Source: Flavobacterium geliluteum
GTDB lineage: Bacteria > Bacteroidota > Bacteroidia > Flavobacteriales > Flavobacteriaceae
Assembly (NCBI RefSeq): GCF_017948595.1
Contig: NZ_JAGFBV010000009.1
Span: 62,001-126,000, forward strand
Direction of reading: 5' to 3'
Length of the DNA stretch: 64,000 bases
A program made the position numbers and the translations under genes. This document shows, piece after piece, positions 18,578-26,820 of the stretch. The notes beneath the pieces are model-generated. The model saw only the letters and a list, made by a program, of their open reading frames with translations. It made no database searches and was not told the DNA's origin. Numbering within the stretch: the stretch's first letter is position 1; every line of letters starts with the position of its first letter.

Positions 18578-19993
18578 ATGTCAAGGATAATTACACTTTT
18601 CTGTTTTTTTATAGCACAAATCGGCTTTTCTCAATCAGCTGAAAATTATTTAGAAAAAATCAGAAATAACGAAGCTCTCTTAACAGCTTTCTTTCAACAA
18701 ATGCCAAAAGGCGGCGATTTACACCATCATTTTTCGGGATCAGTTTATGCAGAACCTCTTTTGGAAAGAGCTATTGCAGAAGATTTTTACCTGAATACAG
18801 AAACGATGGAAGTCGCCAAAACAAAAGCTTCAAAAGGCAATTGGGAGACTTTTTCTTCACTTAAAAACAATGGAAAATTAGACTTTTACAAACAACAAAT
18901 CATGCAAACCTGGTCTGCTAAAGATTATAATGGTTCTGTACCTTCTGATGATTTATTTTTTGATTCCTTTCTTAAATTTGAAACCACTATTGCCGGTCAT
19001 TTTGCAGAAGGTTTGGTTGAATTAAAAAAACGAGCGCTTACAGAAAATGTCAGTTATATCGAAACACAACTGTCAACGATTCCGTGTGATATGAAAGTGG
19101 ATGATTTAAGTGTTTTTAATGTAAAATTGCACGAAGCGGCAGCAGTAAAAGATGAGAAAGCCGTGCTACAACTTTTAGACGAATTGTATCAATCAATTCA
19201 GAAAAAAGAGGCCAAAAAATATGCTGAGGATTTTAATACCAATTTCATCGCAAAACTACACAACGATTTAAAAATAGACGATGACCGTTTTACCATGCGC
19301 TATCAAAATTTTGTTCTTCGTTTCATGAATCCGGTTGATTTGTTCAAAAACCTGACTATTGCATTTATTTCGGCAAACAGCAGCAAATTGGTGGCGGGTG
19401 TCAACATCGTTTCTCCAGAACATGGCGATACTTCTATGAAGGACTACTGGCTGCACATGATGATGTTTAAATATTGTCATACTAAATTTCCTGCTGTAAA
19501 ATATACGCTTCACGCTGGCGAACTCACTTTAGGATTGGTACAACCAGAAGATCTAACCTGGCATATAAACGATGCTATTTATATAGCGGGTGCCAACAGA
19601 ATCGGACACGGAGTAGACATTGCATACGAAGCAAACTCTTATGATTTGTTGCGCTATATGGCAAAAAATACTATTCCGATCGAGATTAATTTGGCTAGTA
19701 ACGAATTTATTTTAAAAGTAAAAGAAGGACGTCATCCATTTACACTTTACAAAGAATTTAACGTACCCATCGTAATTAGTACTGACGATGCAGGAATTTT
19801 ACGCACCAACATGACCGAACAATATGTTTTACTTGCCAAAAGATATCCTGATGTTTCGTATGCCACCATCAAACAATATGTTTATAACAGTATCAACTAC
19901 AGTTTTATTCAAGATGAAGCTGTAAAAAAACAATTACTTAAGAATTTGGATGCAAGATTCAAAACTTTTGAAAATCAATTTTCGAAGAATTAA
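18578..19993 (+). CDS. Secreted adenosine deaminase family protein
   Basis: 471 residues with a signal peptide (about 1-19, ending IGFSQ), so exported, unlike cytosolic Add. The metal-dependent amidohydrolase motifs are complete: H49 and H51 in GGDLHHHFSGS, HAGE with the catalytic Glu, NRIGHGVD, and STDDAG near the end. Length and signal peptide resemble adenosine deaminase-related growth factors (CECR1/ADGF type). Expected reaction: adenosine to inosine in the periplasm or outside, for purine salvage. Monocistronic by position: 207 nt after the GNAT gene, 85 nt before rlmH. Confidence 0.88.
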   Translation: MSRIITLFCFFIAQIGFSQSAENYLEKIRNNEALLTAFFQQMPKGGDLHHHFSGSVYAEPLLERAIAEDFYLNTETMEVAKTKASKGNWETFSSLKNNGKLDFYKQQIMQTWSAKDYNGSVPSDDLFFDSFLKFETTIAGHFAEGLVELKKRALTENVSYIETQLSTIPCDMKVDDLSVFNVKLHEAAAVKDEKAVLQLLDELYQSIQKKEAKKYAEDFNTNFIAKLHNDLKIDDDRFTMRYQNFVLRFMNPVDLFKNLTIAFISANSSKLVAGVNIVSPEHGDTSMKDYWLHMMMFKYCHTKFPAVKYTLHAGELTLGLVQPEDLTWHINDAIYIAGANRIGHGVDIAYEANSYDLLRYMAKNTIPIEINLASNEFILKVKEGRHPFTLYKEFNVPIVISTDDAGILRTNMTEQYVLLAKRYPDVSYATIKQYVYNSINYSFIQDEAVKKQLLKNLDARFKTFENQFSKN

Positions 19994-20078
19994 ATATTTT
20001 TTATGCCAAAGATTAAAGGAGTAAAAAGGATTATTTTTTAATATGCATTTAATTTGTGGCAAAAAATAAAACTAAACA

Positions 20079-20552
20079 ATGAACATCAAACTTATTGCCA
20101 TTGGCAAAACCGACAATAAATCGTTGCAGACTTTGATAGACGATTATACCAAACGTTTGTCGTTTTACATCAAATTTGATTTGGAGATCATTCCAGATAT
20201 CAAAAACGTAAAAAACTTATCTGAAAGCCAGCAAAAGGAAAAAGAAGGCGAATTGATTCTCTCGAAACTAACGCCAACCGATCAATTAATTCTTTTGGAT
20301 GAAAACGGAAAAAACTTCTCAAGTGTTGGTTTTTCTGAAGAATTGCAAAAAAAGATGAACTCAGGAATTAAAACGCTGGTATTCGTAATCGGAGGTCCTT
20401 ACGGATTTTCAGAAACAGTTTACAGCAAATCGCAAGGTAAAATTTCGCTTTCGCTAATGACGTTCTCACACCAAATGGTACGCTTGTTTTTTATCGAGCA
20501 ATTATATCGCGGATTTACTATTTTAAGGAATGAACCGTATCACCATCAATAA
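20079..20552 (+). CDS. rlmH: 23S rRNA (pseudouridine1915-N3)-methyltransferase
   Basis: 157 residues, the normal length of this SPOUT-class enzyme. Signatures: MNIKLIAIGKT at the start, LDENGKNFSS, FVIGGPYGFS (the SAM-binding knot) and the C-terminal SLMTFSHQMVRLFFIEQLYRGFTILRNEPYHH. It methylates pseudouridine 1915 of helix 69. ATG at 20079. Confidence 0.97.
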   Translation: MNIKLIAIGKTDNKSLQTLIDDYTKRLSFYIKFDLEIIPDIKNVKNLSESQQKEKEGELILSKLTPTDQLILLDENGKNFSSVGFSEELQKKMNSGIKTLVFVIGGPYGFSETVYSKSQGKISLSLMTFSHQMVRLFFIEQLYRGFTILRNEPYHHQ

Positions 20553-20596
20553 CGTTTAATCGTTGATTTGTTGATTTTGGTTAATCCTAAAATTAT

Positions 20597-21247
20597 TTAG
20601 TAGATATACTCTTTTTCGTCATTTATAAAAACGAAAGGAATCTTTTTATCAACTATCGTTTTTACCAATATTTTACATTGAATATAATCTCCATAAAGCA
20701 TCTTTTTATCGTATGAAAATATAATTTCAGCTTTAGGATTTATTACTAAGCTATCCAGAAAAGGTTGCAAATTATTTTTAGGAAAATCATACGTTTTTCT
20801 ACCTCTATATTCTATCATCCCATTTTTTCTGAAATACAATTGGCTGCTGTTTTTACTGACATTTTCCATTTTATAATACACTTTCGTGAAAGGTAAAAAG
20901 GCTAAATTCTTTCCGACAGTATCGGCGTAAGAGTAATAATTCTCGGCTTTCTCATTTTTATGAGCGCTGTCTCCGCGCTTTTTTTCCTGCAACTTCATTA
21001 CTTCGGGAATTACCAATTTTAAAGGCAGACGTTTGTCGATATTAAAAATCCAATTGGTCGAAATAATACTGTTTTTTCGGTTTACATCGGCGATTGTGTC
21101 TTTTCCTTCGATTTTAAAAAAGATGTAAATAGGCGAATGATCCTCTACTTCTTTTACCACAGAAACATTGGATTTTGGTAATAATACATCTTCCTTTTTT
21201 CCGCAACTAAAAAGAATTAAAGTAATAATTAAAGTAATATATTTCAT
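20597..21247 (-). CDS. Hypothetical lipoprotein
   Basis: 216 residues. A short hydrophobic start ends in the lipobox LILFSC (Cys at residue 15), followed by GKKED, so it is a lipoprotein. The mature part has mixed beta strands and no family I recognise; a phrase of the type SQLYFRKNGMIEYRGRKTYDFP hints at a secreted stress or maintenance protein, but no function can be assigned. Convergent with rlmH (44 nt between stop codons). Upstream, towards folP, lies a long inverted repeat. Confidence 0.75.
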   Translation of the reverse strand: MKYITLIITLILFSCGKKEDVLLPKSNVSVVKEVEDHSPIYIFFKIEGKDTIADVNRKNSIISTNWIFNIDKRLPLKLVIPEVMKLQEKKRGDSAHKNEKAENYYSYADTVGKNLAFLPFTKVYYKMENVSKNSSQLYFRKNGMIEYRGRKTYDFPKNNLQPFLDSLVINPKAEIIFSYDKKMLYGDYIQCKILVKTIVDKKIPFVFINDEKEYIY

Positions 21248-21276
21248 AATTATTTATTTTTTAAAAACACAAGGTA

Positions 21277-21376
21277 TGTCATTTCGACTAAGGAGAAATC
21301 TCCGCAAGAAACTCGGTAAAGAAAAGCCAATCTTTGTCGATTCTGCAACGAAGATTTCTCCTTCGTCGAAATGACA
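21277..21376. repeat. 100-bp inverted repeat element with 25-bp arms
   Basis: Left arm 21277-21301 begins TGTCATTTCGAC; the right arm 21352-21376 is its reverse complement with one mismatch. The 50-nt centre again contains GAAGATTT/AATCT-like words. It lies between the 5' end of the lipoprotein gene and the 3' end of folP. It has the look of a REP/MITE-like element; I recall similar TCATTTCGA-type arms scattered in flavobacterial genomes. Confidence 0.8.
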
Positions 21377-21396
21377 AATTGAAGTGTTTATTTATC

Positions 21397-22221
21397 TTAT
21401 AAACTAATCTTACTAAACAAAGTAACACATTCTACCGCTTCTTTTACATCGTGAACACGTACTATTTTTGCCCCTTTTGTCAATGCAATGGTATTCAAAA
21501 CTGTTGTTCCGTTTAAGGCTTCTTGCGCAGTCGTTTGCAATGTTTTATAAATCATCGATTTTCTCGAAACACCAGCCAAAACAGGCAATTCTAGTATATT
21601 AAAAAGTTCCATTTTTTGCAAAACTTCATAATTTTGATCGGTTGTTTTGGCAAAACCGAAACCAGGATCGAGGATCAAATCGTTAATTCCTAAACTCCTT
21701 GCTTTTTGCACTTTTTCAGAAAAATAGAACAACATTTCTTTTACAATATCGTCGTACTGCGTTAGACTTTGCATTGTCTGCGGATTACCGCGCATGTGCA
21801 TCATGATATACGGAACGTTGTACTTTGCAATCACGTCAAACATTTTATTGTCTAACTCTCCGGCGGCAATATCGTTGATCATTGCTGCTCCGCTTTCTAA
21901 ACTCACTTTTGCCACTTCGGCTCTAAAAGTATCAATTGACAATAGAGCTTCAGGAAAATGCTTTAAAATAATTTTAATGACGGGAACAATACGTTCTATC
22001 TCCTCTTTTTCAGAAACAAATTCGGCACTTGGTTTGCTCGAATACGCGCCAATATCAATAAACGTGGCGCCATCAGACAACATTTTATCTACTTGCGAGA
22101 TAATTTGCTCCTCATTTTTATATTTTCCTCCATCAAAAAAAGAATTTGGCGTAACATTTAAAATTCCCATTACTTTAGGAATCGACAAATCAATCAGTTG
22201 GCCTTTGCAGTTAATCAGCAT
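21397..22221 (-). CDS. folP: Dihydropteroate synthase
   Basis: 274 residues from the ATG at 22221. A frame extends nine codons further to a TTG, but that part lies in a low-complexity intergenic repeat and is rejected. Signatures: KVMGILNVTPNSFFDGG, DIGAYSSKP (pterin loop), NDIAAG, PYIMMHMRG, DPGFGFAKT, and AGVSRKSMIYK. The enzyme joins dihydropterin pyrophosphate and p-aminobenzoate in folate synthesis and is the sulfonamide target. Divergent from the DUF1599 gene. Confidence 0.96.
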   Translation of the reverse strand: MLINCKGQLIDLSIPKVMGILNVTPNSFFDGGKYKNEEQIISQVDKMLSDGATFIDIGAYSSKPSAEFVSEKEEIERIVPVIKIILKHFPEALLSIDTFRAEVAKVSLESGAAMINDIAAGELDNKMFDVIAKYNVPYIMMHMRGNPQTMQSLTQYDDIVKEMLFYFSEKVQKARSLGINDLILDPGFGFAKTTDQNYEVLQKMELFNILELPVLAGVSRKSMIYKTLQTTAQEALNGTTVLNTIALTKGAKIVRVHDVKEAVECVTLFSKISL

Positions 22222-22229
22222 TTTTATTG

Positions 22230-22320
22230 TTTTTGTTTCAGGTTTCAAGTTTCAAGTTGTTGGCATTAACACTTTGTTTAGAAAAAACTTGAAACAAAGA
22301 AAACCTTAAACTTGAAACTC
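22230..22320. repeat. CTTGAAAC-word inverted repeat between folP and the DUF1599 gene
   Basis: TTTCAGGTTTCAAGTTTCAAG (22237-22257, shown as separate words TTTCAGG and TTTCAAG twice) faces CTTGAAAC (22289) and CTTGAAACT (22311). The same word recurs directly after the S41 protease gene (48544-48580). Confidence 0.6.
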
Positions 22321-22343
22321 TTAAAAAATTATCCTTATTTTTG
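22312..22343 (+). promoter_or_regulatory. Promoter of the DUF1599 gene
   Basis: TTG (22312-22314), 21 nt, TATTTTTG (22336-22343); start of transcription near 22350 and ATG at 22373. The TTG falls inside the CTTGAAAC repeat. Confidence 0.6.
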
Positions 22344-22372
22344 AAGAAATTTTAGCAAATATACAGCAATAA

Positions 22373-22912
22373 ATGAAGAATACTTCCCTTGAATATGATA
22401 ATGTAATTACAGTTTGCCGCACTTTATTTGTCAACAAAATGAAAGATTACGGCAGCGCCTGGCGTATCTTGAGATTGCCTTCTCTAACCGATCAGATATT
22501 TATAAAAGCACAAAGAATCAGAAGTTTACAGGAAAACGAAATTCGCAAAGTAGACGAAGATGAACAAGGAGAATTCATCGGAATCATCAATTATTCGATC
22601 ATGGCTTTAATTCAATTAGAGTTAGGCGTTGTTGATCAACCTGATCTGGATGTAGAAAAAGCAACTGAATTGTACGATGCTAAAATTAAGGCGACCAAAG
22701 AATTAATGGAAGCCAAAAATCACGATTATGGCGAGGCTTGGCGCGATATGCGTGTAAGTTCGTTAACAGATTTGATTCTCCAAAAACTCCTTCGCGTTAA
22801 GCAAATTGAAGACAATAAAGGTAAAACTTTGGTCTCTGAAGGTATTGATGCCAATTATCAGGATATGATCAATTATGCTGTTTTTGCCCTAATTTTAAAT
22901 CCTATTAAATAA
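22373..22912 (+). CDS. DUF1599 (Nmad1-like) domain protein
   Basis: 179 residues holding two copies of one domain: residues about 10-80 (KMKDYGSAWRILRLPSLTDQIFIKAQRI) and about 100-178 (KNHDYGEAWRDMRVSSLTDLILQKLLRV). DUF1599 is also called nucleotide modification associated domain 1. In phages the family goes with modified DNA bases, but this chromosomal two-copy form is common in Bacteroidetes and its job is unknown. No DNA-modification gene lies nearby. Followed 60 nt later by a BT_3928-type gene in the same direction. Confidence 0.85.
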   Translation: MKNTSLEYDNVITVCRTLFVNKMKDYGSAWRILRLPSLTDQIFIKAQRIRSLQENEIRKVDEDEQGEFIGIINYSIMALIQLELGVVDQPDLDVEKATELYDAKIKATKELMEAKNHDYGEAWRDMRVSSLTDLILQKLLRVKQIEDNKGKTLVSEGIDANYQDMINYAVFALILNPIK

Positions 22913-22972
22913 ATATTAAGCTGCGAATTACATTATTTAAGTGTTGTGATTTGTCGCAAAAAAAATTAAAAT

Positions 22973-24073
22973 ATGAAAAACATCCTTACTCAGTTTTCCC
23001 GATTATTTGTCGGAGTATTATTTATCATTTCCGGATTAATAAAGCTTAATGATCCTGTTGGATTCTCTTATAAACTAGCAGAATATTTTAGCGAACCAGT
23101 TTTTAACATGCCGTTCTTAGAGCCGTTGGCATTGGCATTGGCGATTATTTTGGTTATTCTCGAAGTGGTTTTGGGCGTAATGTTGCTGGTAGGATATAAG
23201 TCAAAAATAACGATTGGAAGTTTACTGATTTTAATTGTCTTTTTTACCTTCCTTACCTTCTACTCTGCTTATTTTGATGTTGTAAAAGATTGTGGCTGCT
23301 TTGGCGACGCTTTGCACCTTACACCGTGGCAATCGTTTACAAAAGATATCGTTTTACTTTTCTTTATTCTGATTTTATTTTTCAATCAAAAATTAATAAA
23401 ACCGTTATTCACAACTCAAAAAACCAATTTTACAGTGTATGCAAGTGTGGTCTTATGTGCCTTTATGGCGGTTTGGGTTTTGAACCACAATCCTATAAAA
23501 GATTTCCGTCCTTACAAAGTGGGAACGAATATCGAAAAAGGAATGGAAATTCCAGAAGGAGCGCCAAAATCTGTGGTTGAAATGATTTTTATCTATAAAG
23601 TAAACGGCGTTGATAAAGAATTTAGCGAAAAAGATTTGATGAACATTCCCGAAGGAGCCACTTTTGTTGACCGAAAAGACAAAGTAATCACAGAAGGTTA
23701 TGTGCCGCCAATTCACGATTTCACCATGACAAAAGACGATTCTGATTATAAAGAAGAGCTGCTAAAAGAATCAAAACTATTGATTTTTGTTACCTACGAT
23801 TTGAAATTGTCTGCACAATCTGGAATGGAGAAATTAGAAAAACTTAGTCAGGAAGCAAAAGCAAAAGGCTACAAGGTAATTGCCATGACGGCTTCTGGAG
23901 CTGATGAAATTGCAAAAGCAAAAAAACAATTTGGCTTAAATGTAGATTTTTATTTCTGTGATGCCACGACCTTAAAAACGATCGAAAGAGCCAATCCGAG
24001 TATTGTGGTTTTACATAACGGAACTGTGATTCAGAAAGTACATTATAACGATATTAAGGACTTGAAATTATAA
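22973..24073 (+). CDS. BT_3928 family membrane protein (DoxX/MauE-like plus thioredoxin-like domain)
   Basis: 366 residues. Residues 1-150 hold four membrane segments of the DoxX/MauE type (FSRLFVGVLFIISGLIKLNDPVGFSYKL, then a KDCGCFGDAL loop and KDIVLLFFILILFF); another segment lies at about 155-175. The C-terminal 170 residues look periplasmic and thioredoxin-fold-like but lack a CXXC, so oxidoreductase activity there is doubtful. The CGCFGD loop has two cysteines that could be redox active. Bacteroidetes members of this family are annotated only by similarity to BT_3928. Followed by a terminator. Confidence 0.82.
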   Translation: MKNILTQFSRLFVGVLFIISGLIKLNDPVGFSYKLAEYFSEPVFNMPFLEPLALALAIILVILEVVLGVMLLVGYKSKITIGSLLILIVFFTFLTFYSAYFDVVKDCGCFGDALHLTPWQSFTKDIVLLFFILILFFNQKLIKPLFTTQKTNFTVYASVVLCAFMAVWVLNHNPIKDFRPYKVGTNIEKGMEIPEGAPKSVVEMIFIYKVNGVDKEFSEKDLMNIPEGATFVDRKDKVITEGYVPPIHDFTMTKDDSDYKEELLKESKLLIFVTYDLKLSAQSGMEKLEKLSQEAKAKGYKVIAMTASGADEIAKAKKQFGLNVDFYFCDATTLKTIERANPSIVVLHNGTVIQKVHYNDIKDLKL

Positions 24074-24094
24074 TATTTTCTCTTCTTAAATCAT

Positions 24095-24134
24095 AAAAAA
24101 TCGGTGAGTCACATTTGTGTTTTACCGATTTTTT
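24095..24134 (+). terminator. Terminator after the BT_3928 family gene
   Basis: AAAAAATCGGT (24095-24105) pairs with ACCGATTTTTT (24124-24134); the T run continues to 24137. It lies 21 nt past the stop codon. Confidence 0.85.
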
Positions 24135-24343
24135 TTATGTCAAAAGCTATTTTTTTTCTCCAAAACCAATTTACAGAATATAAAATAGACTTTTTTTTTA
24201 TCCTTTTGGAATTCTCTTCTAAAAAAAAATATTAAAAACATCATTTTTGCGGCCTACTATTACGATTTCAGAACCTTTTTTCTAACCAAAATTTTAAGAT
24301 TTGTTATAAAATAAAGGAGTGTTCAAATTTTGTTAATCTCCAT
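24135..24343. other. Gene-free spacer
   Basis: AT-rich spacer of about 210 nt between a terminator and the next promoter. No reading frame, repeat or RNA-like fold noticed. Confidence 0.5.
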
Positions 24344-24372
24344 TTGGCATTCAAATTGTTTGATTAACTTTG
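24344..24372 (+). promoter_or_regulatory. Promoter of the TlpA-like gene and tpiA
   Basis: TTG (24344-24346), 18 nt, TAACTTTG (24365-24372). Expected transcription start near 24379; the ATG is at 24389, so the leader is very short. Confidence 0.7.
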
Positions 24373-24388
24373 TTTAAAACAAATTAAA

Positions 24389-24883
24389 ATGAAACAAATA
24401 GCACTACTACTTTTTGCCGTTATAACTTTTTCTTGCTCACAGGCACAAAAAACAAATTTTTCTAAAGAGGCTTTATCTCAAAAATTATTAGCTACAGATG
24501 ACAGCCAGGTTACTTTCAAAAACATCTTAAAAAAATACAAAGGAAAAACTTTGGTGATCGAAGTTTGGGCTTCCTGGTGTGGCGATTGTATAAAAGCAAT
24601 GCCTAAAGTAAAAGAACTACAAGCCAATAATCCAGATGTTTCGTACTTATTCCTTTCGGCTGATAAAACGGCTGATAAATGGAAAATCGGAATTGAAAAA
24701 CACGAATTAAAGGGCGATCATTTTATGATGAATGACGGTATGAAAGGTGTTTTTGGAAAAGCCATTGACCTTGACTGGATTCCGAGATACATCATTGTTG
24801 ACAAAACAGGTAAGATTGTTTTGTACCGAGCAATCGAAACAGATTTTGAAAAAATCAATGAGACTTTATCGAGCCTGAAATAA
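24389..24883 (+). CDS. TlpA-like thioredoxin-fold lipoprotein
   Basis: 164 residues. Lipobox VITFSC with Cys16 as the lipid-bearing residue. A thioredoxin-like domain follows, with the active site WASWCGDC (C64, C67) and the later cis-Pro region DWIPRYIIVDKTGKI. Such proteins reduce periplasmic disulfides, for example in cytochrome maturation or the oxidative stress response; the specific partner is not known. It is 53 nt upstream of tpiA, and a terminator appears only after tpiA, so the two probably share a transcript. Confidence 0.9.
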   Translation: MKQIALLLFAVITFSCSQAQKTNFSKEALSQKLLATDDSQVTFKNILKKYKGKTLVIEVWASWCGDCIKAMPKVKELQANNPDVSYLFLSADKTADKWKIGIEKHELKGDHFMMNDGMKGVFGKAIDLDWIPRYIIVDKTGKIVLYRAIETDFEKINETLSSLK

Positions 24884-24936
24884 GTTTGAGATGTAACTTC
24901 AATAAAAACAAAAATTAAAAAATAAAAACTACCAAA

Positions 24937-25689
24937 ATGAGGAAAAAAATTGTTGCAGGAAACTGGAAAATGCATAAAAATGCTGGTCAAACAGAAGAAT
25001 TACTAAACGAATTAATTGCTAAAATACCAGCACAGACTACTGCTCAGGTAATTGTTGCACCAACATTTGTAAACTTAGCTGCTGCTGTGGCAAAAGTAAA
25101 AAACACAACTATTGGAGTTGCAGCACAAAACGTTCATCAGGCAGAAGGTGGTGCATTTACAGGAGAAATTTCTGCAGACATGCTTAAAAGCGTTGGTGTC
25201 AATACTGTGATTTTAGGCCACTCTGAGCGCAGAGCTATTTTTCACGAAAGTGATGCCTTAATTGCATCTAAAGTTGATACTGCTTTGAAACATGAAATGA
25301 CTGTAATTTTTTGTTTTGGAGAAGAATTGAAAGATCGTCAATCAGGAAATCATTTTAATATTGTCGAAAATCAATTACGTGATGGTGTTTTTCATATTGC
25401 AAAAGAATCATGGACCAATATCGTACTGGCATACGAGCCTGTTTGGGCAATTGGAACGGGAGAAACGGCTTCGCCGGAACAAGCGCAGGAAATGCACGAA
25501 TTTATTAGAGAAACCGTTCGTAAAGCTTTTGGAGCAGCTATTGCCGATGAAGTTTCTATTTTGTACGGTGGTTCTGTAAAACCGGATAATGCCAAAGAGA
25601 TCTTCTCTAAACCGGATGTGGACGGTGGTTTAATTGGAGGAGCTGCTCTTAAAGCTGATGATTTCTTAGCAATTGTTACTGCAATCTAA
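24937..25689 (+). CDS. tpiA: Triosephosphate isomerase
   Basis: 250 residues, normal length. Catalytic residues N9 and K11 (GNWKMHKN), H95 (GHSERR) and E167 (AYEPVWAIGTG) are present, as is the phosphate loop YGGSVKPDN and GLIGGAALK. It interconverts dihydroxyacetone phosphate and glyceraldehyde 3-phosphate. It follows a TlpA-like lipoprotein by 53 nt and ends at a strong terminator (25711-25740). Confidence 0.98.
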   Translation: MRKKIVAGNWKMHKNAGQTEELLNELIAKIPAQTTAQVIVAPTFVNLAAAVAKVKNTTIGVAAQNVHQAEGGAFTGEISADMLKSVGVNTVILGHSERRAIFHESDALIASKVDTALKHEMTVIFCFGEELKDRQSGNHFNIVENQLRDGVFHIAKESWTNIVLAYEPVWAIGTGETASPEQAQEMHEFIRETVRKAFGAAIADEVSILYGGSVKPDNAKEIFSKPDVDGGLIGGAALKADDFLAIVTAI

Positions 25690-25710
25690 TTTTAGATTTA
25701 TATAAAATTG

Positions 25711-25740
25711 AAAGCGATACTTAACGGTGTCGCTTTTTTT
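25711..25740 (+). terminator. Terminator of tpiA
   Basis: AAAGCGATAC (25711-25720) pairs with GTGTCGCTTT (25727-25736) with one G-T pair, loop of six, followed by a T run. Confidence 0.85.
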
Positions 25741-25834
25741 TATTCATAAAAATCAACCTCATTAATCTTTTTTATCAAACACAACTAATTCATTTTTAAG
25801 ACTTTAAACAATTATTTTAAAAATATTTACTTAG

Positions 25835-25870
25835 ATACATTGTTATACTATGTATTTTGTTATACATTTG
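25835..25870 (+). promoter_or_regulatory. Promoter overlapping a PadR-like operator
   Basis: TTG (25840-25842), 20 nt, TACATTTG (25863-25870) fits the promoter consensus. Overlapping it are alternating arms ATACAT (25835-25840), ATGTAT (25850-25855) and ATACAT (25862-25867), giving two dyads that share an arm; PadR proteins typically bind ATGT/ACAT dyads. The direct repeat TTGTTATAC occurs at 25840 and 25857. Autorepression of the operon by the PadR protein is inferred. The -7 box ends 4 nt before the ATG. Confidence 0.65.
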
Positions 25871-25874
25871 CTTT

Positions 25875-26210
25875 ATGAATGAGACATTTGTAACAAACTG
25901 GAAATCACAGGTAAAAAAAGGAACTTTGACCTTTATCATCCTGAACGTACTCAAAAATAATGAGTATTATGGCTATGAACTTATTGAACAAATAAGGAAT
26001 CACACTGAAATAGAGATTGCAGAAGGTACACTTTATCCGTTAATGAATCGGTTGAAAACTGAAGATTTAGTCATTTCAAAATGGGTAGAGCAAGAAACCG
26101 GCATTCCAAGAAAGTACTATTCGCTGACCCCGGCCGGAATAGCAACTTTAAGTCAGATGAATGTGTACTGGGAAAATTTAGAAAAATCAATCAAAAAAAT
26201 CATCAAATGA
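25875..26210 (+). CDS. PadR family transcriptional regulator
   Basis: 111 residues from the ATG at 25875 (an upstream in-frame ATG at 25857 lies inside the promoter and is rejected). Winged helix typical of PadR: KKGTLTFIILNVLKNNEYYGYELIEQI, then AEGTLYPLMNRLKTEDLV and ETGIPRKYYSLTPAG. It belongs to the short PadR-s2 group, which usually represses its own operon and responds to small molecules or envelope signals. Its stop overlaps the start of the next gene (ATGA), so the two are coupled. Confidence 0.93.
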   Translation: MNETFVTNWKSQVKKGTLTFIILNVLKNNEYYGYELIEQIRNHTEIEIAEGTLYPLMNRLKTEDLVISKWVEQETGIPRKYYSLTPAGIATLSQMNVYWENLEKSIKKIIK

Positions 26211-26815
26211 AAATAGAAGCCATACAATTTGAGCAAAAAGCTTCGCAGAGAATTTATAACGATTATATGAAGCGCATCAAAAAAGCGACAAATTCGTTAT
26301 CAAAAGATAATCAGGATGACATCTATATGGAATTTAACAGTCATATTTTTGAAGCAATTCAGTACAAAAATAACACAAACGAAATTGATTCACTTTTAGA
26401 TATTATTGAAAAACTAGGAGCCCCTGAAGAAGTATTGAAACCGCTTGTGGCAGATAAAAAACTGGAACAAGCTACCAGAACATTCAATCCTGTTCATGTT
26501 TTTAGAGCATTGATCTTGAATTTTACCAACGGAATTTCGTATGTCATTTTCTTTATTTTATACCTGTTTTTATTCGGATTTGTATTTTTGATTTTTGCTA
26601 AGATCTTTAATCCAGAACACGTTGGCTTATTTATAAAAGAGCATTCTGCTTCTATTTTTGTACTAGGAATGATGAGCCCTGAAGATAAATTGCATAGTAA
26701 TGCTGTAGAAATTTTAGGCAATTGGTTTATTCCTGTCATGATCCTTTCTACATTTTTGTTTTACTTTCTGATTACCCTTTTATTAAAATTTAAAAAATCA
26801 ATTAATCAAAAATAA
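26207..26815 (+). CDS. PadR-linked membrane protein with HAAS-like N-terminus
   Basis: 202 residues from the ATG at 26207, which overlaps the PadR stop codon. Residues 1 to about 95 are soluble and helical (YNDYMKRIKKATNSLSKDNQDDIYMEFNSHIFEAI, then LLDIIEKLGAPEEVLKPL), the pattern of the HAAS/DUF1700 domain that travels with PadR genes. Two or three membrane segments follow (about 115-145 and 180-198). The family is thought to sense or anchor at the membrane together with PadR, but this is not proven. The frame continues upstream to 26081 only inside padR and is not used. Confidence 0.75.
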   Translation: MKIEAIQFEQKASQRIYNDYMKRIKKATNSLSKDNQDDIYMEFNSHIFEAIQYKNNTNEIDSLLDIIEKLGAPEEVLKPLVADKKLEQATRTFNPVHVFRALILNFTNGISYVIFFILYLFLFGFVFLIFAKIFNPEHVGLFIKEHSASIFVLGMMSPEDKLHSNAVEILGNWFIPVMILSTFLFYFLITLLLKFKKSINQK

Positions 26816-26820
26816 CCCTT

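Noticed and set aside
22222..22248. TTG-started extension of folP
   Set aside because: It lies in a CTTGAAAC repeat; the ATG at 22221 fits the family.
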